Source of the DNA: Treponema sp.
GTDB lineage: Bacteria; Spirochaetota; Spirochaetia; Treponematales; Breznakiellaceae
Length of the DNA stretch: 5,461 bases
Reading direction: 5' to 3'
Assembly (NCBI GenBank): GCA_031278755.1
Contig: JAITJV010000205.1
Location: 1 to 5,461, forward strand
The position numbers and the translations under genes are program-made. This document shows, one piece after another, positions 1 to 5,194 of this stretch; position 1 is the first letter of the stretch, and every line of letters starts with the position of its first letter. Under the pieces are notes generated by a model. It made no database searches. It saw nothing but the letters and a program-made list of their open reading frames with translations, and had not been told where the DNA came from.

Positions 1-461
1 ATGCCGGCGACTACCGCGGGGTAGGTGTAAAGAAGGCGGAGCGGTTCTCCGGTGATCCCCAGCGCCATGAGGAAAGAATCAAGGAGGCCGTTTGCCCTGA
101 AGAGGATCATCCAGCCGTAAAGCCTGAGGAGGGAACTGGTCCAGAACGGAATGATAAGAAGCAGCATCACGCGGGGCCGCCACTTCCTGCTGAGGCCCGC
201 CATGAAGAAGCCCGCCGGATACCCCGAGACGATTACAAGGACGGTGCTGATGAGCGCGAGGCGCACGGACTGCAGGAAGGTTTTAAGGTAGACCGGATCA
301 AGAATGCGCCTGTAATTGCGGAGGCTGAACACGGCCGACACTCCCCAGGCGCCTTCACGCCGCATAAAGCTCAGGATCAGCATGTAGACAAGGGGGAAGA
401 ATACAAAGGCGAGGGTAAAGAGGTACATGGGCGCAAGCGAAAAGGGAAAGCCTTTTTTCAC
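1..461 (-). CDS. potB: Spermidine/putrescine-type ABC transporter permease (PotB-like), 3' end cut by window edge
   Basis: Translation of the minus strand from GTG at 461 gives 153 codons open to the left edge. The product is an inner-membrane permease half that, with a second permease, would form the channel of a polyamine importer driven by PotA. Visible are a short basic N-terminus (MKKGF), a first membrane segment at about residues 10-32, a periplasmic stretch, a second segment at about 66-90 and a third at about 98-121. The segment PFWTSSLLRLYGWMILFRANG (residues 105-125, apart from small changes) is very typical of PotB/PotH-type permeases. The cytoplasmic EAA loop that contacts the ATPase would lie beyond the edge. 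The GTG start overlaps the potA stop in the tetranucleotide GTGA, indicating translational coupling. An in-frame ATG at residue 12 is less likely because it would shorten the first membrane segment. Family assignment is firm; the substrate (polyamine rather than another small solute) is inferred. Confidence 0.88.
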   Translation of the reverse strand, partial: MKKGFPFSLAPMYLFTLAFVFFPLVYMLILSFMRREGAWGVSAVFSLRNYRRILDPVYLKTFLQSVRLALISTVLVIVSGYPAGFFMAGLSRKWRPRVMLLLIIPFWTSSLLRLYGWMILFRANGLLDSFLMALGITGEPLRLLYTYPAVVAG

Positions 462-1576
462 GTTTCTTCCCTGTTGTTTTTAGTTTGATCAACAATAATG
501 GCGTGTTCACTTTTCCAGGTGATGAACACCTCCCCGCCGTTTTGCAGCAGCGAATCAAAGCCGGCGCGGCTTGCGCTTATTTCTTCTCCGCCGCCTTTAA
601 GCGCAAGGGTGATGCGGAGCTGCCCGCCCGCAAAGCTCCGCCCGGTGATTACCGCGGAAAGCCCTTCCGCGGCGGAAAATTCGCCGGACGCGGCGGCGGC
701 CGACAGCTCAAGGTTTTCCCCCCGTATAACCACGGTTACGCGCTGCCCGGGACAAAGGTTTCCCGCGCCGGAGTACGACGCCCTGCCCCTGCCCGCGGCA
801 TGCTCAAAGAGGACGGAATTCTCTTCGACGGACAAGACGCCGCCTTCAATTACGTTTGCGCCGCCGACAAAGCGGGCGACATAGCTTGTTTCGGGCCGCT
901 CGTACACGCATTCGGAAGAACCTGTCTGCTCAAAGCGGCCGCCGCGCATCACCGCGATGCGGTCCGACATGGTAAGGGCCTCTTCCTGATCGTGGGTAAT
1001 GTAGATGAAGGTGATCCCCAGCCGCCGCTGAAGCCCCTTCAACTCCACCTGCATGCGGCGGCGGAGCTGGAGATCAAGCGCCCCCAGCGGCTCATCAAGG
1101 AGCAGAACTTTCGGCCTTGAGACCAGCGCCCTGGCCAGGGCCACCCGCTGACGCTGGCCCCCTGAAAGTTCCCGGGGCCGCCGTTTTTCATAATCCGAAA
1201 GCTGAACAAGGGCCAGGGCGCCTTTCACCGCTTCCCGTATTTCCGCCCTGGGCTTTTTTTTCAGTTTCAGGCTGTAGGCGATATTCTGTTCTACGCTCAT
1301 GTGGGGAAAGAGGGCGTAATTCTGAAAGACCATGTTTACGTCCCGCCTGTGGGGGGCAAGGCCGGTTACATCCTGTCCCGCAAGAAAAACCCGCCCCGCG
1401 TCCGGCTCTTCAAGCCCCGCGATAATACGGAGGGTGGTGGTCTTGCCGCAGCCCGACGGCCCGAGCAGGGTGATAAATTCCCCCTTCAGCACCGAAAGAT
1501 CAAGGCCCCGAAGAACTTCAACTGACCCGAAACGTTTGGTAATCCCTTCAAGACGAAGGAGTTCTTCAGATGGCAT
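458..1576 (-). CDS. potA: Spermidine/putrescine-type ABC transporter ATP-binding protein PotA
   Basis: This cytoplasmic ATPase subunit hydrolyses ATP to power import through the PotB-type permease encoded just downstream. The 372-residue product, close to the usual PotA length, has all ABC motifs in order: Walker A GPSGCGKT at 39-46, Q-loop Q85 in FQNYALFPH, signature LSGGQ at 137-141, Walker B LLLDEP at 158-163, D-loop GALD at 165-168 and switch His195 in THDQEEA. After about residue 240 a TOBE-type C-terminal region follows, starting around FVGGANVI; this marks the PotA/MalK/CysA group. The open frame extends 29 codons further upstream to an ATG at 1663, but I chose ATG 1576 because the strong SD AAGGAC lies just ahead of it and the PotA homology starts there; the extra codons cover the divergent promoter region. 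The substrate is inferred from the overall PotA-like sequence and the PotB-like neighbour; Fe3+ or other TOBE-type importers are the alternative. Confidence 0.92.
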   Translation of the reverse strand: MPSEELLRLEGITKRFGSVEVLRGLDLSVLKGEFITLLGPSGCGKTTTLRIIAGLEEPDAGRVFLAGQDVTGLAPHRRDVNMVFQNYALFPHMSVEQNIAYSLKLKKKPRAEIREAVKGALALVQLSDYEKRRPRELSGGQRQRVALARALVSRPKVLLLDEPLGALDLQLRRRMQVELKGLQRRLGITFIYITHDQEEALTMSDRIAVMRGGRFEQTGSSECVYERPETSYVARFVGGANVIEGGVLSVEENSVLFEHAAGRGRASYSGAGNLCPGQRVTVVIRGENLELSAAAASGEFSAAEGLSAVITGRSFAGGQLRITLALKGGGEEISASRAGFDSLLQNGGEVFITWKSEHAIIVDQTKNNREET

Positions 1577-1580
1577 ACCC

Positions 1581-1590
1581 GTCCTTTTTT
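1581..1590 (-). promoter_or_regulatory. Ribosome binding site that fixes the potA start
   Basis: Read on the minus strand the bases are AAAAAAGGAC, followed by GGGT and then ATG at 1576. The AAGGA core sits about 6-8 bases ahead of that ATG, a standard distance. The upstream in-frame ATG at 1663 has no comparable purine tract at the right distance, so this site decides the start. Confidence 0.75.
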
Positions 1591-1607
1591 CCAGACTATA
1601 CCCGAAT

Positions 1608-1622
1608 TTACACATATTGTAA
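1608..1622. repeat. Inverted repeat TTACA-N5-TGTAA overlapping the merR -35 box
   Basis: The arms TTACA (1608-1612) and TGTAA (1618-1622) are perfect inverted complements with 5 bases between them, and the right arm covers most of the plus-strand -35 element. The position fits an operator where a bound protein would block RNA polymerase. The arms are short and the region is AT-rich, so chance occurrence is possible. No binding protein can be assigned from the sequence; the adjacent MerR product is the obvious candidate. Confidence 0.35.
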
Positions 1623-1645
1623 CTATACGGGATGAAGGTTATAAT
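1617..1645 (+). promoter_or_regulatory. Sigma-70-type promoter for the merR-corA block
   Basis: The plus strand has TTGTAA at 1617-1622 (4 of 6 matches to the -35 consensus), a 17-bp spacer, and a perfect TATAAT at 1640-1645. Transcription would start near 1652, leaving a leader of roughly 29 bases with an SD-like AGAGGA at 1671-1676 ahead of the GTG start of merR. This is the only clear promoter seen for the four plus-strand genes up to 4733. The spacer length is the ordinary 17 bp, so any MerR effect here would more likely be autorepression than the underwinding activation used at 19-20 bp spacers. Confidence 0.7.
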
Positions 1646-1671
1646 AAACGTTAACGTGAACATTAAGACAA
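1641..1671 (-). promoter_or_regulatory. Candidate divergent promoter for potAB with a 19-bp spacer
   Basis: On the minus strand TTGTCT (1671-1666) and TATTAT (1646-1641) are separated by 19 bp, and the -10 box overlaps the TATAAT of the plus-strand promoter. A 19-bp spacer is the known hallmark of promoters activated by MerR-family proteins, and the palindrome at 1648-1657 falls inside this spacer. Other weak minus-strand boxes exist closer to potA (TACAAT at 1621-1616 and TATAGT at 1600-1595), so the true potA promoter is uncertain. Confidence 0.35.
1648..1657. repeat. Perfect 10-bp palindrome ACGTTAACGT in the divergent control region
   Basis: ACGTTAACGT equals its own reverse complement. 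It lies over the predicted start point of the plus-strand merR promoter and inside the 19-bp spacer of the candidate minus-strand promoter, so a protein bound here could act on both directions. MerR proteins bind dyads in promoter spacers, which makes this a plausible operator core, though the match is not to any specific known operator that I can name. Confidence 0.4.
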
Positions 1672-1680
1672 GAGGATAAC

Positions 1681-2058
1681 GTGACTTTTACGATCAAGCA
1701 GGTTTCAGAAAAAACATCCCTTCCCCCCCATGTACTGCGTTACTATGAAAATGAAGGGCTGCTCCCCAGCATAGAACGGAGCAGAAACGGCGTGCGGCGT
1801 TATTCCGAGAACGACCTGGAATGGCTGGGTCTTATCTGCTGCCTTAAAAATACCGGAATGTCGATCAAGCAGATACGGAGTTTTGTGGAACTCAGCCAGG
1901 AAGGGGATCGTACCCTGAAACGCCGCTGTGAGCTGCTGCGTACGCATAAAAAAAGCGTAGAGGACCAGATAGAGGAGATGAAAAAACATCTGGCGAAGGT
2001 TATCCACAAGCTGGAAAAATTCACCAAACAGTACGAAGAGTACGCCGCGGGGAAATAA
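1681..2058 (+). CDS. MerR-family transcriptional regulator, AdhR/NmlR-like type
   Basis: This 125-residue cytoplasmic DNA-binding protein has the MerR winged-helix domain at residues 1-70: the helix-turn-helix IKQVSEKTSLPPHVLRYYE (5-23), the family signature LRYYENEGLL (19-28), and the wing with RNGVRRYSENDL (35-46). A long charged helix (about 77-120) would form the antiparallel dimer coiled coil. There is no metal-binding C-terminal loop of the CueR/ZntR/MerR kind. It does carry adjacent cysteines C53-C54 in LICCLKNTGM and a third, C83. From recollection of the family, a conserved cysteine at about this position is the aldehyde-reactive residue of Bacillus AdhR, so electrophile sensing is possible but not shown. 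The start is GTG 1681 with AGAGGA four bases ahead; homology begins at once. The SD for corA lies in its last codons, so the two are probably co-translated. The effector is unknown. Confidence 0.88.
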   Translation: MTFTIKQVSEKTSLPPHVLRYYENEGLLPSIERSRNGVRRYSENDLEWLGLICCLKNTGMSIKQIRSFVELSQEGDRTLKRRCELLRTHKKSVEDQIEEMKKHLAKVIHKLEKFTKQYEEYAAGK

Positions 2059-2060
2059 TT

Positions 2061-3029
2061 ATGGAAATTTCCGTTATCGGTTATGATCCGGTGGGCGCAT
2101 GGCATAAACCGGCTGCTACGGCGCAGGAAGCCCTTGCCTGGCGCAATTCCGGCGGCGTTACCTGGATAAACGCCGATTGTCTTGACGATCTTGACGCCGT
2201 CAACGCCCTGGCGGAAGAATACAAAATCCATCCGCTTACGGTGGAGGACGTCCTTGACACTACCCAGCGGCCCAAGGCCGAAGAATTCGACAATTATCTT
2301 TTTATCACCCTCAAGGCGGTAAGCCCCCTGCCGGACCTTGATTTTGAACACATCAGCCTTGTCATAACCGGTGATACGGTCTTGAGCTTTCAGGAAAAAC
2401 CCGGAGATTATTTTGACGGGGTACGCAAGCGTATTCTCCATAACGGCGGCAGGATCAGGCGCATGGCCGCCGACTACCTCGCCTACGCCCTTATTGACGC
2501 GGTGGTGGATGAATACTTCGCCGTCCTGGACAGGCTCGGTTCGGGTATTGAGGAATTCGAGGACAGGGCGGCTGATGAAAAAGACGATACCTTTATCAGG
2601 GACATTCAGCAGATAAAGCGCGATTTGCTCCGGGTGCGCCGGGTCATCTGGCCTTTGCGGGAAAGCCTTTCCCTTCTTATACGTCTTGAGTCTCCCCGTC
2701 TGAGCGGAGAGCTTGCGCCCTTCCTCAAGGACCTCTACGATCACCTTATCCAGGCTGCGGAAACCGTGGAGACGTACCGTGAGCTTGTGGCCGGCGTCAT
2801 GGAAGTGAACCTTTCGGCGGTTTCCAACCGCCTTAACAAAGTGATGAAGGTTCTTACGATCATTTCCACTATTTTTATTCCCCTGACTTTTATAGTCGGT
2901 GTTTACGGCATGAATTTCCGTTATATGCCGGAACTGGAAGAACCCTGGGCGTATCCCGTGATCTGGGGGCTTATGGGCGTGATTGCCCTTGGGATGGTGG
3001 TTTATTTCAAACGGCGGCACTGGATGTAG
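2061..3029 (+). CDS. corA: CorA-family magnesium (cobalt/nickel) transport channel
   Basis: This 322-residue inner-membrane protein would form a homopentameric channel for Mg2+ entry. A large cytoplasmic N-terminal funnel (about 1-250) contains the typical VTWINAD, HPLTVEDVLD and QRPKAEEFDNYLFI segments and a long stalk helix that leads into TM1 (about 258-282). The signature YGMNF has G283-M284-N285, followed by the MPEL loop at 289-292, TM2 (about 296-315) and a basic cytoplasmic end, KRRHWM. The stalk-to-TM1 sequence SNRLNKVMKVLTII closely resembles Thermotoga maritima CorA. Counting back from GMN, N259, L265 and T276 match pore residues N288, L294 and T305 there, while the hydrophobic gate Met302 is Ile273 here. 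ATG 2061 follows merR by two bases with GGGGA at 2049-2053 as SD. CorA is usually not controlled by a MerR protein, so the pairing may be positional rather than functional. Confidence 0.96.
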   Translation: MEISVIGYDPVGAWHKPAATAQEALAWRNSGGVTWINADCLDDLDAVNALAEEYKIHPLTVEDVLDTTQRPKAEEFDNYLFITLKAVSPLPDLDFEHISLVITGDTVLSFQEKPGDYFDGVRKRILHNGGRIRRMAADYLAYALIDAVVDEYFAVLDRLGSGIEEFEDRAADEKDDTFIRDIQQIKRDLLRVRRVIWPLRESLSLLIRLESPRLSGELAPFLKDLYDHLIQAAETVETYRELVAGVMEVNLSAVSNRLNKVMKVLTIISTIFIPLTFIVGVYGMNFRYMPELEEPWAYPVIWGLMGVIALGMVVYFKRRHWM

Positions 3030-3040
3030 CTGTATACAGC
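3029..3040. repeat. Perfect 12-bp palindrome GCTGTATACAGC after the corA stop
   Basis: The bases read the same on both strands, start on the last base of the corA TAG stop and end 5 bases before the AAGGGAGG ribosome site (3046-3053) of the next gene. As RNA it could fold only a weak 4-bp stem with a TATA loop, and no T-run follows, so it is not an intrinsic terminator. It may be a protein-binding dyad, an RNA processing site or chance. Confidence 0.45.
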
Positions 3041-3059
3041 CGTATAAGGGAGGCGTCTT

Positions 3060-3707
3060 ATGGACCGGGGTATTGTTATCGAGGCTGTGGGGATCTTTGC
3101 TTCCATCGTTATATCCGCCAGCATTGCCATACACAACATCAAATGGCTGCGGATTGTTAATCTGGCGGGTTCCGTTCTCTTTGCCGTGTACGGCGTCTTT
3201 ATAGGCTCCCTTCCGGTCGTCATCCTTAATCTGTTTACGATAGGGGTAAACATATACTACCTTATCCTTCTCCGCTTAAACGGCCGGGCCGCCTATGACG
3301 TGCTTTTTATGGACATCGCGAAAGATGAATACATCCGGTACTTCCTTCTTTTTTACGGGGATGACATCAACCGCTTTTTTCCGTCCTTCGATCCCAATCC
3401 CGACACGGGCACCGTCGCCGGCGCGGAATGCTGTTTTATCCTCCGCCAAACCCTGCCCGTCGCCCTTGTCGTCTTCCGCAGGGAAGGGGAGGAGATCAAC
3501 ATACTCCTTGATTACGCGATCCCCGCTTACCGCGATCTGAAAAACGGCAGGTTCTTTTTTGAATCGGTATGTTACCGCATCGCGCCGCCCGGAACGGTTT
3601 TTACCGCGAAGGGGGAAAACCCCGTCCATTGCGCCTATCTGCGCAAGGTGGGTTTTGAGGAAACAGGCTCCGAGGGCGGCGCGCGCCTTTTCCGGCAGGT
3701 GATCTGA
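3060..3707 (+). CDS. YgjV/SemiSWEET-like membrane protein with a GNAT-like C-terminal domain
   Basis: The 215-residue product has two parts. Residues 1-73 hold three hydrophobic segments (about 5-24, 31-49 and 52-71), and the pattern around YGVFIGSLPVVILNLFTIG (44-62) resembles the bacterial YgjV inner-membrane family and the three-helix SemiSWEET/PQ-loop fold. Residues 80-215 are soluble and resemble a GNAT acetyltransferase fold: a beta pair at about 124-151, then LLDYAIPAYRDLKNGRFFFE (149-168) in the place of the acetyl-CoA-binding motif A, and HCAYLRKVGFEE (190-201) as the typical final strand-helix unit. The usual Q/R-x-x-G-x-G/A pyrophosphate loop is replaced by YRDLKNGRF, so catalysis is doubtful. 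ATG 3060 has a strong AAGGGAGG six bases ahead. It lies 30 bp after corA and 3 bp before the Sua5 gene, implying one transcript. The function is unknown; sugar transport or acetylation would be guesses. Confidence 0.75.
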   Translation: MDRGIVIEAVGIFASIVISASIAIHNIKWLRIVNLAGSVLFAVYGVFIGSLPVVILNLFTIGVNIYYLILLRLNGRAAYDVLFMDIAKDEYIRYFLLFYGDDINRFFPSFDPNPDTGTVAGAECCFILRQTLPVALVVFRREGEEINILLDYAIPAYRDLKNGRFFFESVCYRIAPPGTVFTAKGENPVHCAYLRKVGFEETGSEGGARLFRQVI

Positions 3708-3710
3708 CGG

Positions 3711-4733
3711 ATGATCGTATCTGTTTCACGCAATACTCTGGACAGGGCCGCGGCTATTTTAAAGGCCGGCGGCCTTGTCGCCTTTCCTACAGAAACGGTA
3801 TACGGCCTTGGCGGGGACGCGTTTAACCCCCGCGCTCTTGCCGGGATATTCGCCGCCAAGGAGCGGCCCTTTTTCGATCCCCTGATCATCCACATAGCGG
3901 ACATGAAGGACCTGGAAAAGGCGGCGGACCCCGGCGCCCTTCCGCCCGCGGCCCGGCGGCGGCTTGAAGTTCTTTCGTCAAAATTCTGGCCCGGCCCCTT
4001 AACGTTGATCCTTCCCCGGCGCCCCGAATTGCCGGATCTTGCCACATCGGGCCTTGCAACGGCGGCGGTGCGCTTTCCTTCCCATCCCGCCGCGCGGGAA
4101 TTGATACGCCGCATCGGGGCCGTAGCCGCGCCCAGCGCGAACCGTTTTGGCCGTCTCAGTCCTACACGGGCGGAACATGTGGAAGAGCAGCTCGGCGGAA
4201 AGATCGATCTTGTCCTTGACGGCGGAAGGACGGGCGTCGGGCTTGAATCTACCGTGCTGGATCTGTGCGGCGCTTTCCCCCGCATACTCAGGCCCGGCGG
4301 CCTTGCGCGGGAGGCGATTGAGGAGGCCGTAGGGCCTGTCGCCATGGGTCCCGCCGAAGGGGGCGGCCCGGCCGGGGAGGGGCCGTCTGCTTCTCCGGGC
4401 ATGTTGAAAAGCCACTATGCCCCGGGGACGCCCCTTGTTCTCTGCGGTTCATGGGAAGACATTCCCGATGATCCCGCCGCCGCCCTGCTCTTTTTCTCGG
4501 GTTCCTCGCGGGAAAAATTTCTGGCCCGGTTTCCGCTTTACGATTCGGAGCTTCGGCTTAAAGTTCTTTCCGGACCGGGCGACAGAACCGAAGCCGCGGC
4601 GAATTTTTTCGATATGCTCCATGAACTTGACCGCGCGGGCTTTTCGCGCATCTACGCGGAGAAAGCCCCGGACGGAGGATTGGGGGACGCGATCAACGAC
4701 AGGCTTTCACGGGCTTCGATTTTCAGAAAATAA
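3711..4733 (+). CDS. tsaC: L-threonylcarbamoyladenylate synthase, long Sua5/YwlC form
   Basis: This cytoplasmic enzyme makes threonylcarbamoyl-AMP from threonine, bicarbonate and ATP; TsaD with TsaB and TsaE then transfers the group to A37 of ANN-decoding tRNAs, giving t6A. The 340 residues comprise the YrdC-type catalytic domain (about 8-205) and the extra Sua5 domain (about 235-340), which short TsaC proteins lack. Visible motifs are AFPTETVYGLGGDAF (24-38), KER at 50-52, KFWPGPLT (91-98), APSANRFGRLSPT with S142 and N144, and GLESTVLDL (177-185). The linker carries the Sua5 hallmark SPGMLKSHYAPGTP (228-241), preceded by a Gly/Pro/Ala-rich stretch at about 208-227. The C-terminal domain ends in the expected GLGDAINDRLSRAS segment. 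ATG 3711 lies 3 bp after the preceding stop, with AGGTGA (3697-3702) inside that gene as SD, so translation is probably coupled. No motif is missing. Confidence 0.96.
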   Translation: MIVSVSRNTLDRAAAILKAGGLVAFPTETVYGLGGDAFNPRALAGIFAAKERPFFDPLIIHIADMKDLEKAADPGALPPAARRRLEVLSSKFWPGPLTLILPRRPELPDLATSGLATAAVRFPSHPAARELIRRIGAVAAPSANRFGRLSPTRAEHVEEQLGGKIDLVLDGGRTGVGLESTVLDLCGAFPRILRPGGLAREAIEEAVGPVAMGPAEGGGPAGEGPSASPGMLKSHYAPGTPLVLCGSWEDIPDDPAAALLFFSGSSREKFLARFPLYDSELRLKVLSGPGDRTEAAANFFDMLHELDRAGFSRIYAEKAPDGGLGDAINDRLSRASIFRK

Positions 4734-4818
4734 TCCCTAAAATCGTAAAAAAACAATATATTTAGTCAATCTTTCATTCGTAAATTCAAAGCACTCAGTA
4801 AAAATCAGGAGTTTCTTA
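4734..4818. other. AT-rich intergenic leader before the hemerythrin-like gene
   Basis: These 85 bp are only about 27 percent GC, a sharp drop from the flanking sua5-type gene. They contain an AGGAG ribosome site at 4807-4811, seven bases ahead of ATG 4819. I see no stem followed by a T-run that would terminate the upstream transcript and no clear -35/-10 pair, although the base composition suggests that a promoter lies here. Confidence 0.5.
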
Positions 4819-5157
4819 ATGAAAAATACGAACGGAATTGAATGGGATGACAGGTATCTTACAGGCATCGATCATCTGGACGATCAGCGCAGGGAGCTGG
4901 TCAGGATGGTTAACACAATATGCTGCGGTATCAATGACGGAGGGGGGGAAAACTTTTTCAGACAAAGCATTTTTCGCCTGGTCAAATACCTTAAATACCA
5001 TCTTAAGGAAGAAGAACAGTTTATGAAAAGGATGAATTATCCCGGTATAAACGTCCATTTGAGGCCGCACGAAAATTTCGTACCGGAAATGCCGGACTCA
5101 ATAAAATATACTTTGCTTGAATATCAGAATTTACCGACGGAAGCCTTTATAGGGTGA
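4819..5157 (+). CDS. Truncated, ligand-deficient bacteriohemerythrin-like protein
   Basis: The 112-residue product aligns by eye with bacteriohemerythrins, four-helix proteins of about 130-140 residues that bind O2 at a di-iron site or guide chemotaxis. Helix A begins with IEWDDRYLTGIDHLDDQRREL (7-27, shortened in meaning to W9 and the DxQ core). Helix B has HLKEEEQFM (61-69), giving H61 and E65 as ligands, and helix C has NYPGINVHLRPHENF (73-87), giving H80 and H84. The first-helix iron ligand, normally His in the DxQH motif, is Arg24 (codon CGC, one transition from CAC). The fourth helix with its usual H-x4-D ligands is absent: after residue 88 the sequence diverges and stops at 5155-5157. 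The other two frames hit stops at 5102 and 5118 and do not restore it, so one frameshift does not explain the loss. A strong AGGAG precedes the start. It is either a decaying gene or a repurposed apo or mononuclear variant. Confidence 0.72.
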   Translation: MKNTNGIEWDDRYLTGIDHLDDQRRELVRMVNTICCGINDGGGENFFRQSIFRLVKYLKYHLKEEEQFMKRMNYPGINVHLRPHENFVPEMPDSIKYTLLEYQNLPTEAFIG

Positions 5158-5194
5158 ACTTGAACAGCTTTCTTCGATAATGTACCATGGGTCC

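Noticed and set aside
485..1120. A 211-codon plus-strand open frame opposite potA
   Set aside because: It has no domain and no convincing ribosome site, and overlaps the well-supported TOBE and ABC parts of PotA.
1577..1663. A 29-codon N-terminal extension of PotA to the ATG at 1663
   Set aside because: It has no family similarity, would cover the divergent promoter region, and the strong SD lies at the internal ATG 1576.
1577..1680. A riboswitch or other structured leader RNA in front of potA or merR
   Set aside because: The leaders are too short (about 30-60 bases) and AT-rich, with only short dyads that fit DNA operators better than an RNA aptamer; CorA itself follows merR by two bases, leaving no room for a Mg2+ riboswitch.
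1800..3134. A 444-codon open frame on the minus strand opposite merR and corA
   Set aside because: It lies wholly opposite two clearly homologous genes, has no recognisable domain, and its His/Lys/Pro-rich composition is what the complement of these coding regions yields. It is a shadow of codon bias.
3635..4402. A 255-codon open frame on the minus strand opposite the Sua5-type gene
   Set aside because: The product is a low-complexity Arg/Ala/Pro/Ser-rich sequence typical of antisense frames in GC-rich genes; the plus strand has every Sua5 motif.
4734..4800. A rho-independent terminator after the Sua5-type gene
   Set aside because: The region has A-runs on the plus strand but no GC-rich stem followed by a T-run, so no terminator can be supported.
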